Shown: positions 1 through 7,241 of the stretch, piece by piece | How positions within the stretch are numbered: the first letter of the stretch is position 1 | Layout of the letters: each line of letters opens with the position of its first letter | Source: Tannerellaceae bacterium | GTDB taxonomy: Bacteria; Bacteroidota; Bacteroidia; Bacteroidales; Tannerellaceae | NCBI GenBank assembly: GCA_031288175.1 | Contig: JAITRW010000009.1 | Coordinates: 1 to 49,538 of the forward strand | Length of the DNA stretch: 49,538 bases | Direction of reading: 5' to 3' | The notes under the pieces: generated by a model | What the model was told of the DNA's origin: nothing | The model's database searches: none | What the model saw: the letters and a program-made list of their open reading frames with translations, nothing else | Position numbers and translations under genes: made by a program

Positions 1-681
1 GTAGACGGCAACTATGGCGCCAACCTCCGTTTTATGATCAATACCCCCTTAAAGAACCGTAAGTTCAGCATCCATCATGCGTCGTGGATCTCCTACTCGC
101 GGGCAAGCAGCTTAGTAGGAAATGTAAACGGAAGCGATACTCTCACCTCGGAGAACGTCAGCCGTAACCTCCAGCTCATGAAACGGCTGGGAATTGACTA
201 CCGTTCCAATTACCTTGACCTGGGTATATACGGCAGTGTACGTTATAACGGAGCCTCCTACTCCCTGCAAAAAGAAAATAACCAGCAAGTATTCAACTAC
301 AGCCTCGGCGGACGTACCACAATTTACCTCCCCGGAGACTTTAAACTGGAGAGCGACCTCAACTGGTCGACCAATTCCGGCTATACCGACCAATACAAGC
401 TGAATGAAATGCTGTGGAACGCTTCTGCCTCCAAATCATTCTTGAAAGGAAAGACGGCGACGCTCCGGCTGAAGATTTATGACATCCTGCAACAACGGAG
501 TAATATCTCACGCAGCGTCACAGCGACTTATATCCAAGATGCGGAATACAACGCACTAGGCTCGTACTTTATGTGCCATTTCATCTACCGGTTCAGCGTA
601 TTCAAGGGTGGCGCGGGGATGGAGGATGTGTTTGGCGGTCGCCGTCGGTTTGATGGAGGTCCTCCCCCACCCCGCTCCTGA
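1..681 (+). CDS. Outer-membrane beta-barrel / TonB-dependent receptor family protein, C-terminal part
   Basis: The reading frame is open from the first base of the window, so the start lies upstream; about 226 residues are visible. The sequence alternates aromatic and polar residues as beta-barrel strands do, and contains the stretch ILQQRSNISRSVTATYIQD followed by a strand ending in FIYRFSVF, which I recognise from the Bacteroidetes outer-membrane barrel family OMP_b-brl_3 (PF14905). The tail is glycine-, arginine- and proline-rich (GGRRRFDGGPPPPRS), also usual for that family. It should be an outer-membrane protein; the ligand cannot be told because the plug region is missing. It is followed after about 60 bases by yajC with its own -7 element, so it is probably a separate transcription unit. 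Confidence 0.75.
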   Translation, partial: VDGNYGANLRFMINTPLKNRKFSIHHASWISYSRASSLVGNVNGSDTLTSENVSRNLQLMKRLGIDYRSNYLDLGIYGSVRYNGASYSLQKENNQQVFNYSLGGRTTIYLPGDFKLESDLNWSTNSGYTDQYKLNEMLWNASASKSFLKGKTATLRLKIYDILQQRSNISRSVTATYIQDAEYNALGSYFMCHFIYRFSVFKGGAGMEDVFGGRRRFDGGPPPPRS

Positions 682-699
682 AAGGCTGGGAAAACTTAC

Positions 700-707
700 T
701 ACCTTTG
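700..707 (+). promoter_or_regulatory. Bacteroidetes -7 element before yajC
   Basis: The octamer TACCTTTG matches the TAnnTTTG -7 consensus of the Bacteroidetes primary sigma factor. It lies 33 bases before the yajC start codon. The -33 position holds only a poor match (CCTG), so this is a plausible but incomplete promoter. Confidence 0.5.
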
Positions 708-740
708 TCGGCACAAGGTTTATCAACTAAAAAAAGAAAG

Positions 741-1046
741 ATGAAAGCAGTGATCATGCAAGCAGCAGGAGGTAACAATTGGTCGGGGATAGTAATGATG
801 GTGGCCATCATTGCCATCTTTTATTTCTTTATGATCCGCCCCCAACAAAAACGGCAAAAAGATATCCAGAAAGCACGCGAAGCGCTCAAGCCCGGCGACA
901 ACGTAGTAACGGCAGGAGGCATCCATGGACGTATCCGCGAGATAGGTGACACGTTTATGCTAGTAGAGATTGCTGATGGGGTGAAGGTCAGGATTGACAA
1001 ACTTTCAGTCTTTGCTTCTTCTGGTGACGCACGTCAGGAAAAATGA
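741..1046 (+). CDS. yajC: Preprotein translocase subunit YajC
   Basis: This 101-residue protein is the small accessory subunit of the SecDF-YajC complex that assists SecYEG protein export at the inner membrane. One transmembrane helix (about residues 15-33) is followed by the family signature FYFFMIRPQQKRQK and then a cytoplasmic domain with LKPGDNVVTAGGIHGRI. I chose the ATG at 741 because it gives the usual N-terminus (MKAVIMQAAGG); a TTG upstream lies inside the -7 element. The stop overlaps the YbbR-like gene by 4 bases (ATGA), so the two are translationally coupled. In related Bacteroidales nusB often precedes yajC; here a receptor gene does. Confidence 0.95.
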   Translation: MKAVIMQAAGGNNWSGIVMMVAIIAIFYFFMIRPQQKRQKDIQKAREALKPGDNVVTAGGIHGRIREIGDTFMLVEIADGVKVRIDKLSVFASSGDARQEK

Positions 1047-1432
1047 GAAACGCGCTGACGTTTACTTTCTTTGTAGTGTTGGCGTTAGGGTTTTGGTATG
1101 CCCAGAGCCTTAGTGATACATCATTGTCTGCAAAGGAGACGGAAGCGCCGGTTGAGATTACGGAAAAATCCATCCAAGTAGAGATCCAAGTACAAGGGAT
1201 GCCGACCGGTTACAAGGTACGATGGTTTCCCCCTTCAGTGAAGGTTGTCTGTCGTCTTCCGATCGAACGGTATAAAGACCTGAAAGCAGCGGACATAGAA
1301 GTGGTGACGCGTTTTGAAGAATTGCAAAGTAATTTATCGGGGATAATGCAAGTCAAGGCGAAAGTTCCTCAATGGATAGAAGATTTAGAGGTATTCCCTG
1401 AACAGGTAGAGTTTCTGATAGAAGAGCCTTGA
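1043..1432 (+). CDS. YbbR-like (CdaR-type) domain protein, short form
   Basis: This 129-residue protein has an N-terminal membrane anchor (about residues 4-20) and one YbbR-like beta-rich domain; the PPSVKVVCRLP segment and the pattern of strands fit that family. It sits between yajC and coaE, as YbbR proteins do in other Bacteroidales. YbbR proteins usually carry several repeated domains and are much longer; from memory the Bacteroides versions exceed 300 residues. In Firmicutes the relative CdaR regulates the diadenylate cyclase CdaA, but no cyclase gene is adjacent here. Function is inferred from context and weak similarity. It starts inside the yajC stop (ATGA), and its stop is just ahead of the coaE start. 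Confidence 0.65.
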   Translation: MRNALTFTFFVVLALGFWYAQSLSDTSLSAKETEAPVEITEKSIQVEIQVQGMPTGYKVRWFPPSVKVVCRLPIERYKDLKAADIEVVTRFEELQSNLSGIMQVKAKVPQWIEDLEVFPEQVEFLIEEP

Positions 1433-1437
1433 AAGTC

Positions 1438-1998
1438 ATGCATATGATAGGAGTGACGGGGTGTATGGGAGCAGGTAAGACAACGGTGTGCGAAATACTA
1501 AAGTCAAAAGGTATTCCTATATATAATACGGATGATGTAGCCAAGCGGTTAACGGTAGAATTACAACTGCTTCAAAACACTGACCAAGAAACACTGACCA
1601 AGATTATCTTTGGAGGAGAAAGCCGATTGAAACAGCAAACGGAGGCTATTATTCATGCGGCGGTTTTTGAAAATCTCCGACAATGGGAAAAGGCAAGGCA
1701 AGCGGAAAATTGCCGGTTGTGTATGGTTGAATCTGCTTTGTTACCATCAGACTCCCTATCATACGATGGAATATGGGGTTATATTTTAGTGTCCGCACCG
1801 GAAGTGTTGCGTATCAAACGCGTAGTACAACGGACAAAGCTTCCGGAAAAAGAAGTACGTCGCCGTATAGCTTGCCAAACCAGCGAGGAAGAGAAACGGA
1901 AATGGACTAAGTTCGAAATTATCAATGACGGGAAACAGGAGTTGTTGCCGCAAGTGGAGGCGTTTCTAGAATGGATAAATAAGGCTACATCATCGTAA
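1438..1998 (+). CDS. coaE: Dephospho-CoA kinase
   Basis: CoaE phosphorylates the 3' hydroxyl of the ribose of dephospho-CoA with ATP, the last step of coenzyme A synthesis. The N-terminus shows a Walker A loop, GCMGAGKTT, followed by the family's SKGIPIYNTDDVAKRL segment, where the aspartates follow the beta-strand. The length of 186 residues is normal. The start is uncertain: ATG at 1438 gives MHMIGVTG, ATG at 1444 gives MIGVTG, and a TTG at 1429 overlaps the upstream stop; I prefer 1438. The P-loop GCMGAGKT departs from the commoner GGIGSGKS but keeps the lysine and hydroxyl. It forms an operon with yajC and the YbbR-like gene. Confidence 0.9.
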   Translation: MHMIGVTGCMGAGKTTVCEILKSKGIPIYNTDDVAKRLTVELQLLQNTDQETLTKIIFGGESRLKQQTEAIIHAAVFENLRQWEKARQAENCRLCMVESALLPSDSLSYDGIWGYILVSAPEVLRIKRVVQRTKLPEKEVRRRIACQTSEEEKRKWTKFEIINDGKQELLPQVEAFLEWINKATSS

Positions 1999-2010
1999 AA
2001 ATAGTTTATT

Positions 2011-3372
2011 ATGGAAAGACGGACGTTTTTGAAAGGTACGGCAGCTACAGCGGCATTAGGTGCGACGGGAACCGTTACCGGTGGATTGTTGTTAAGTGCT
2101 TGTACAGGGAAAAAAGTGACGGAAGTATTTCCGCCGCTGAAAGCAGAAGGTACATACTATGTGCCGAACCTTATGGACAAGGCTACGGCCGGAAAAGAAT
2201 TGAAAGCCGGTATCGTAGGTTGTGGAGGAAGAGGTTCAGGAGCAGCCTTCAACTTCCTCTCCGCTGCCGATGGTGTAACAATCACGGCAATAGGTGATAC
2301 CTTTGCAGATAGAGTTGAAGAGTTGGCCGAACAGCTGTATACAAAGGCGGGAATAACCATTCCGCCTGCAAACCAATTCGTAGGACTGGATGCCTACAAA
2401 GCGGTTATTGACAGTGATGTGGACGTCGTAATCTTAGCGACTCCACCCACCTTCCGTCCCGAACATTTTCGTTATGCCGTAGAAAAAGGGAAACATACCT
2501 TCCTCGAAAAGCCGATATGTATTGACCCCGCCGGATACCGGACAGTAATGGTAGCAGCAAAGCAAGCTGCCTCCAAACAACTGTCGGTAGTGACCGGTAC
2601 ACAACGGCGACATCAACGGAGCTACGTGGAATCGTACCGTCAAATCATGCAAGGGATGATCGGTGACATCACGGGTGGTATCGTGTATTGGAATCAAAAC
2701 ATGCTCTGGTATAAGGATCGGAAGCCGGGATGGAGAGAATGTGAGTGGATGATACGGGATTGGGTGAATTGGAAATGGCTATCGGGCGACCATATTGTAG
2801 AGCAACATGTGCACAATATTGATGTCTTCACATGGTTTAGCGGACTGCGTCCTGTTTCGGCCATCGGTTTCGGCTCCCGGCAAAGGCGTGTCACGGGTGA
2901 CCAATACGACAACTTTAGCATTGACTTTACGATGGAGAATGGGATACATCTCCACAGCATGTGCCGACAGATAGACGGTACGGATGGGAAGGTAAGCGAA
3001 TTTATTCAGGGAACACGCGGGTCATGGGACAGCTCCACCATGGAGATACGTAATTTGAAGGGAAACGTTATCTGGAAATACGATGCTACAGCTGAAGAAA
3101 AAGCTTTCACTCAGACGAATCCTTTTGTCCTCGAGCATGTAAACTGGATCAATCATATTCGTAGCGGACAGCCTATAGACTGCGCCACCGAGAACCTCCC
3201 TGCTTGCCTTGCCGCCATCATGGGGCGGGAGTCCGCTTATTCCGGAACGGTAAAGACATGGGATGAAATGGTTGTTTCTCAATTGGATTACATGCCTCAA
3301 GATCTGACACTGGAAGGACGTATGAATATGCGTGGTTTCACCGTCCCCGTTCCAGGGAAGGCCATCGAATGA
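2011..3372 (+). CDS. Tat-exported lipoprotein oxidoreductase, Gfo/Idh/MocA family
   Basis: The N-terminus MERRTFLKGTA carries a twin-arginine motif, and LLLSAC about 20 residues later is a lipobox, so the protein is probably exported folded with its bound NAD(P) and lipid-anchored in the periplasm. Next comes a Rossmann fold with GIVGCGGRGSG (about residue 67), then EKPICIDP, the EKP motif whose lysine is usual in the active site of this family, and the alpha/beta C-terminal domain. At 453 residues it is full length. The substrate is unknown; relatives include sugar dehydrogenases and NAD-dependent glycosidases (GH109). Its stop overlaps the start of the NamZ-like gene by 4 bases, which suggests a joint role in the periplasm. 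Confidence 0.88.
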   Translation: MERRTFLKGTAATAALGATGTVTGGLLLSACTGKKVTEVFPPLKAEGTYYVPNLMDKATAGKELKAGIVGCGGRGSGAAFNFLSAADGVTITAIGDTFADRVEELAEQLYTKAGITIPPANQFVGLDAYKAVIDSDVDVVILATPPTFRPEHFRYAVEKGKHTFLEKPICIDPAGYRTVMVAAKQAASKQLSVVTGTQRRHQRSYVESYRQIMQGMIGDITGGIVYWNQNMLWYKDRKPGWRECEWMIRDWVNWKWLSGDHIVEQHVHNIDVFTWFSGLRPVSAIGFGSRQRRVTGDQYDNFSIDFTMENGIHLHSMCRQIDGTDGKVSEFIQGTRGSWDSSTMEIRNLKGNVIWKYDATAEEKAFTQTNPFVLEHVNWINHIRSGQPIDCATENLPACLAAIMGRESAYSGTVKTWDEMVVSQLDYMPQDLTLEGRMNMRGFTVPVPGKAIE

Positions 3373-4562
3373 GTATTCGAGCGGTAGTCACCTGTTCCCT
3401 TGCTATCGCCCTCTATGTTCCGGCAAGCACATACCCACACGATTCCCGTCCAAGTACGGGAGTTCGTTTGGGGGTGGAGCAGACGAATGAGTTATTACGT
3501 CTCACTGCGGGGAAACGTATAGCTGTCGTAGCAAACAAAGCCTCTATAGCAGGGCCGGATCGCCAACACATTGTAGACCGGTTGATAGCAGCAGGGGTAG
3601 ACGTACGGCGTGTCTTCGCCCCTGAGCATGGATTCAGGGAATGGAGCGAAGCCGGAGAAGTCGTACAAGATGGACGGGACATTCAGACAGGAGTAGAGGT
3701 AGTCTCTCTCTACGGGAATCGAAAGAAACCCAGTCAAACGGATTTGGCAGACATAGATGCCGTGTTGTTCGATGTGCAGGATGTAGGCGCCCGTTTCTAT
3801 ACTTATATCAGCACGATGCACTACGTCATGGAAGCCTGCTCCGAAGGGGAAAAAACTTTCATCGTAGCAGATCGTCCGAATCCTAACGATACGGTAGATG
3901 GTCCCATACGACGTGCAGGCTTTGAATCTTTCGTCGGCATACATCCCATACCATTGCTACATGGTTTGACGGTAGGGGAGCTGGCTGGAATGATCAACGG
4001 CGAAGGATGGTTGGCGGAAAGCAAACCGTGTAAGCTGGAAGTGATATGTATAGAAGGATGGAGTCATGGAGATCCTTACGAAGTGGTTGTAGCGCCTTCA
4101 CCCAATTTACCGAACGGACGGGCGGTACAACTGTATCCTTCACTTTGCTTGTTCGAGGGAACGGGAGTGAGTGTAGGACGAGGGACAGCCTTCCCGTTTC
4201 AAGTGGCAGGTTGTCCCGGCAAGGCCTACGGTACATTCTGTTTTCGCCCTGAGGTTTTGACCGGTTTCGACAGCAATCCTCTACATAAGGGGAAAGACTG
4301 TTACGGCATAGACTTGCGACAAGGGGAAGTTACCAAAGGGTTTAGCCTCCGGTGGCTTACTTATTTCTATAAAATAGCAACCGAACAGAATGACCCTTTC
4401 TTTACAAGACCTGATTGGTTCGATCGCCTCGTTGGCTCAGACGAACTTCGTCACCAATTGGAGCGAGGTTGTATGGAAGAGGAGATCCGGACAAGCTGGG
4501 CCGCAGAGTTGGCTACTTACAAAGAACTGCGTGCCAAGTACCTCCTCTACCCTACTTTTTAA
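3369..4562 (+). CDS. namZ: NamZ-type exo-beta-N-acetylmuramidase (DUF1343, GH171)
   Basis: This 397-residue protein matches DUF1343, the family of Bacillus subtilis NamZ (YbbC), which releases MurNAc from the non-reducing end of peptidoglycan fragments. Visible family blocks are FAPEHGFR (about residue 81), DVQDVGARFYTYIST, DRPNPN and PSPNLPNGRA. A hydrophobic N-terminus (residues 4-20) looks like a Sec signal peptide, so it should act in the periplasm. It begins inside the stop codon of the upstream Gfo/Idh/MocA gene (ATGA). Its stop overlaps that of the converging DUF5686 gene by 4 bases. The gene symbol follows the characterised homologue; the activity itself is inferred. Confidence 0.85.
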   Translation: MSIRAVVTCSLAIALYVPASTYPHDSRPSTGVRLGVEQTNELLRLTAGKRIAVVANKASIAGPDRQHIVDRLIAAGVDVRRVFAPEHGFREWSEAGEVVQDGRDIQTGVEVVSLYGNRKKPSQTDLADIDAVLFDVQDVGARFYTYISTMHYVMEACSEGEKTFIVADRPNPNDTVDGPIRRAGFESFVGIHPIPLLHGLTVGELAGMINGEGWLAESKPCKLEVICIEGWSHGDPYEVVVAPSPNLPNGRAVQLYPSLCLFEGTGVSVGRGTAFPFQVAGCPGKAYGTFCFRPEVLTGFDSNPLHKGKDCYGIDLRQGEVTKGFSLRWLTYFYKIATEQNDPFFTRPDWFDRLVGSDELRHQLERGCMEEEIRTSWAAELATYKELRAKYLLYPTF

Positions 4563-6604
4563 TGGCTCATAGGGATCTCTACACAGAAACCGATTCCATC
4601 ATAACTGCCTTCTTCCAAGGCAACGTAGATCCCAATTCGAACAAGGCTGCCGAAGGAAAAAGAATAACCGGCTTCGGAGTGGTTCCACCCTGCCAATTGC
4701 AGTGTCCGCAAATGGATTGTTTCCGACAAATCTACATCAGCAAGCGCGGGGATGCGTGAGAAGAGTAAATGGGTTGAGTTGTATTCCAGGTGAGCCTGCA
4801 ACCACCGGCGGTGAGTGGCGTACACGTAATTATCAAGGAGGTGGAAAGCTGTCAAAGAAGAGTTACCGGCCATATACCAGTCGTTAGTACGGAAGTGTTT
4901 GTAGTCGGGATAATCAGCTCCTTTGGCTATGATCCAATAGCCGCCGTTCAGAAGGTATTCTATCCGCGCATCCTGTTGCGGGATACGGATGGATTGGGAG
5001 AGAGTCGCCTCTACGTATTCAAACATTCCCTTCTTACTATCCCCAAGATTGTAGTTGAAAGAAAACGAAGGGTAAGGAAGATTATCGACAGGTGTATAGG
5101 CTAAGAGAAGGGTAAGTTTACGGACAGTATTGTCCGGCATGGCAGAGGAATCGTTGAAGGGAGAGTTATGCGCCGGAATATGACGTGCAAAATTGAAATC
5201 GGTCTTGTTCTCAAGATTTTCGCGCTGCATCCACGAAAAGCCCGTACCTAGTGAAATACCGGAAGACAAAGTAAGATTGTTTTTGACCTCCATATATTTT
5301 TTACGGTAAAAACGGATACGGTTCTCCCCGAAAAGGAGGGAAGAAAGCGAATTCATGAGCCGCGACTCACCTTCATTGCTGAAATCAGCGGATACATCTC
5401 CGCCGGAAAGGCTAAAGTCTATATGGGAAAGTACGCTCGTATTCGTCTTCAAACCAAATCGGAATGCCGCATCCATTTGCCAAGCTACCTTTTTACGCGC
5501 CACAAGGTAATGAATGGAAGGAGCAAGAAGCATCCGGTGACGATTTTCCTGAAAGAAGCGCTCAAAAGAGATATAGTCACCTATTCGGAAACCGTCTACA
5601 AAATTGTATTCAGGGATAAAGTTGAAGAAATCCCATGTCTGTTGTGGATTGTTGGAGAGTGTCGGGGATGACGGTTCGGGGATGACGGAAATAACGGCAG
5701 CAGGTGATTCATACACCTGTACCTCAGCCACAGGGGAAGACTCTTCGATAGAAGGAACTAAAGGGAGAGTATCGGATACTGCTACCGGTAAGGTTGTCGG
5801 TTCGACCGGCATTTTTTCAATCGGCATCTTCTCGGTCGGTGTTCTCAGGTATGAAGAAACATTTCTATAAGAAGACGTTGATTCGTAATGGGCAAAGGCT
5901 TTCACACCAAACAGCATCATGTTCATGTGCATGTCATACGTCGAAGGGAGGAAGACATCAGGTTCCACCTCTTCGTAAACAGCTACAAACTGTTGTTCTC
6001 CACCCGGCTTGGTATAGCGGAAATCAAAAGAGCGTACTTGCCATGTACCATCAACAATATCAATTATGCCGCTCACTACATTATCCGACGCTTTTTTCGG
6101 CCGGATACCTATTCTATGAACCAGACGTTCAGCCTCTTGACGGACACCCTCATGGGAAAAATTGTAATGAGAAAAGGCTTTGGGATCCAGCGGAGAGATA
6201 TGGTCGGATGATTTGGGGTCATAGATATTGGTTGTAACGAGCTTAACGGCATCCGTCGGCTTCATATTTTCAGGGAGTGTGGAAGAGACGGAGAGTATTT
6301 GTTGCTCGTAACGGTTGGGGGCGGTAAAGGTGACCTTGTTGTGCGATTCGACAAGGAATACCCAGTCAACCACACGCCGATGCGCAGGGGTATTGTATTG
6401 TTGTTTCAATTCACCCGGCAACTCACCAAGGCGGACGGAGCCTTTCAGGAAAACATCCGATTCATATCCCTGCACCTGATTTAGGTAGAAAGGCGCCATC
6501 GCGATGGCCTGACGCATCACCGCATCGGCATCCTGTTGCGCGGCCATCCCCTGCGCCCAAAGTATACCGGAGGTAATTACGAAAAAACACGCTCTGATCT
6601 TCAT
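4559..6604 (-). CDS. DUF5686 family outer-membrane-associated protein
   Basis: The product of 681 residues starts with a signal peptide (MKIRACFFVITSGILWAQGM). A periplasmic-looking N-terminal half, including YESDVFLKGSV and the pattern IIDIVDGTWQVRSFDFRY, matches what I know of Bacteroidetes DUF5686 proteins. A linker rich in Pro, Glu and Val (about residues 270-325, with the near-repeats EKMPIEKMPVE) follows, then a C-terminal half of alternating strands that resembles a beta-barrel. Usual family members also have an N-terminal carboxypeptidase-regulatory-like domain, not seen here. The start at 6604 was chosen because it gives a clean signal peptide; the frame is open further upstream but runs into nudC. 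It lies 37 bases after nudC, probably in the ppdK operon. Function unknown. Confidence 0.72.
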   Translation of the reverse strand: MKIRACFFVITSGILWAQGMAAQQDADAVMRQAIAMAPFYLNQVQGYESDVFLKGSVRLGELPGELKQQYNTPAHRRVVDWVFLVESHNKVTFTAPNRYEQQILSVSSTLPENMKPTDAVKLVTTNIYDPKSSDHISPLDPKAFSHYNFSHEGVRQEAERLVHRIGIRPKKASDNVVSGIIDIVDGTWQVRSFDFRYTKPGGEQQFVAVYEEVEPDVFLPSTYDMHMNMMLFGVKAFAHYESTSSYRNVSSYLRTPTEKMPIEKMPVEPTTLPVAVSDTLPLVPSIEESSPVAEVQVYESPAAVISVIPEPSSPTLSNNPQQTWDFFNFIPEYNFVDGFRIGDYISFERFFQENRHRMLLAPSIHYLVARKKVAWQMDAAFRFGLKTNTSVLSHIDFSLSGGDVSADFSNEGESRLMNSLSSLLFGENRIRFYRKKYMEVKNNLTLSSGISLGTGFSWMQRENLENKTDFNFARHIPAHNSPFNDSSAMPDNTVRKLTLLLAYTPVDNLPYPSFSFNYNLGDSKKGMFEYVEATLSQSIRIPQQDARIEYLLNGGYWIIAKGADYPDYKHFRTNDWYMAGNSSLTAFHLLDNYVYATHRRWLQAHLEYNSTHLLFSRIPALADVDLSETIHLRTLQLAGWNHSEAGYSFSFGSLVRIGIYVALEEGSYDGIGFCVEIPMSH

Positions 6605-6641
6605 AAAACTGACATTATATAAAGTAGCCACACAAGAGATA

Positions 6642-7232
6642 CTATACAGGTATATACAAAAGAAGCATTTGGTAAGCCAAGGAGCCGGGGAGAGGAAGCG
6701 AAAGGGCGGAAAGAGCCTCAGGAGGGTAGAAGGCTGCATGTAGCAGCTCTCCGGTATCTATCCGCAGCTCTCCGGAGAGATAGTCGGCCGTAAAACCTAC
6801 CATCAGGTTACTGGGGAAAGGCCAAGGCTGGTTGGCATAATATTGCAGGTTTTGGATCCGGATACCTGTCTCTTCGTAGACTTCGCGCATGGCGCACTCT
6901 TCGAGCGTCTCACCTATTTCCAGGAAACCTGCTACAGGCCCCATACGCCCCGCAGCAGCGTGGGCATGAGTCTGCACGAGGAGAATCTCTTTTCCGCGTC
7001 GCACCAGGACAAGCACTGCTGACGTGATGACAGGGTATATTTCATGGGCACAAGCCGGACATCGCCGAAGGATAGGTATCTCTCCCTGTTCAGTCGGCGT
7101 ACCGCAAGAGGGACAATAACGACTGTTTTCCTTCCAGTGGCTCAACTGACGTTCCTTGCAAACAAGACGCCTCTCCGAATCGGAGAGGCGCGCATAAGTT
7201 TCGCGGAATGACATTCCGTTCCCTTTCATCAC
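6642..7232 (-). CDS. nudC: NudC-like NAD(H) pyrophosphatase (Nudix hydrolase with zinc ribbon)
   Basis: NudC enzymes hydrolyse NAD(H) to NMN(H) and AMP and can remove NAD caps from RNA. The protein has a zinc ribbon with CPSC (Cys40, Cys43) and CPAC (Cys58, Cys61), a complete Nudix box at about residues 102-124 (GFLEIGE through REVYEETGI), and NQPWPFP at about 134-140, which is the family's SQPWPFP signature that separates NADH pyrophosphatases from other Nudix enzymes. At 196 residues it is shorter than the roughly 260 of E. coli NudC: most of the N-terminal domain is missing. Starts at 7232, 7229 and 7214 are all possible. Only 9 bases separate it from ppdK, so the two are cotranscribed. 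Confidence 0.88.
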   Translation of the reverse strand: MMKGNGMSFRETYARLSDSERRLVCKERQLSHWKENSRYCPSCGTPTEQGEIPILRRCPACAHEIYPVITSAVLVLVRRGKEILLVQTHAHAAAGRMGPVAGFLEIGETLEECAMREVYEETGIRIQNLQYYANQPWPFPSNLMVGFTADYLSGELRIDTGELLHAAFYPPEALSALSLPLPGSLAYQMLLLYIPV

Positions 7233-7241
7233 AAGGCATCG

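Noticed and set aside
6605-6739. In-frame N-terminal extension of the DUF5686 protein by 45 residues
   Set aside because: It overlaps the end of nudC and would bury the clear signal peptide that starts at 6604.
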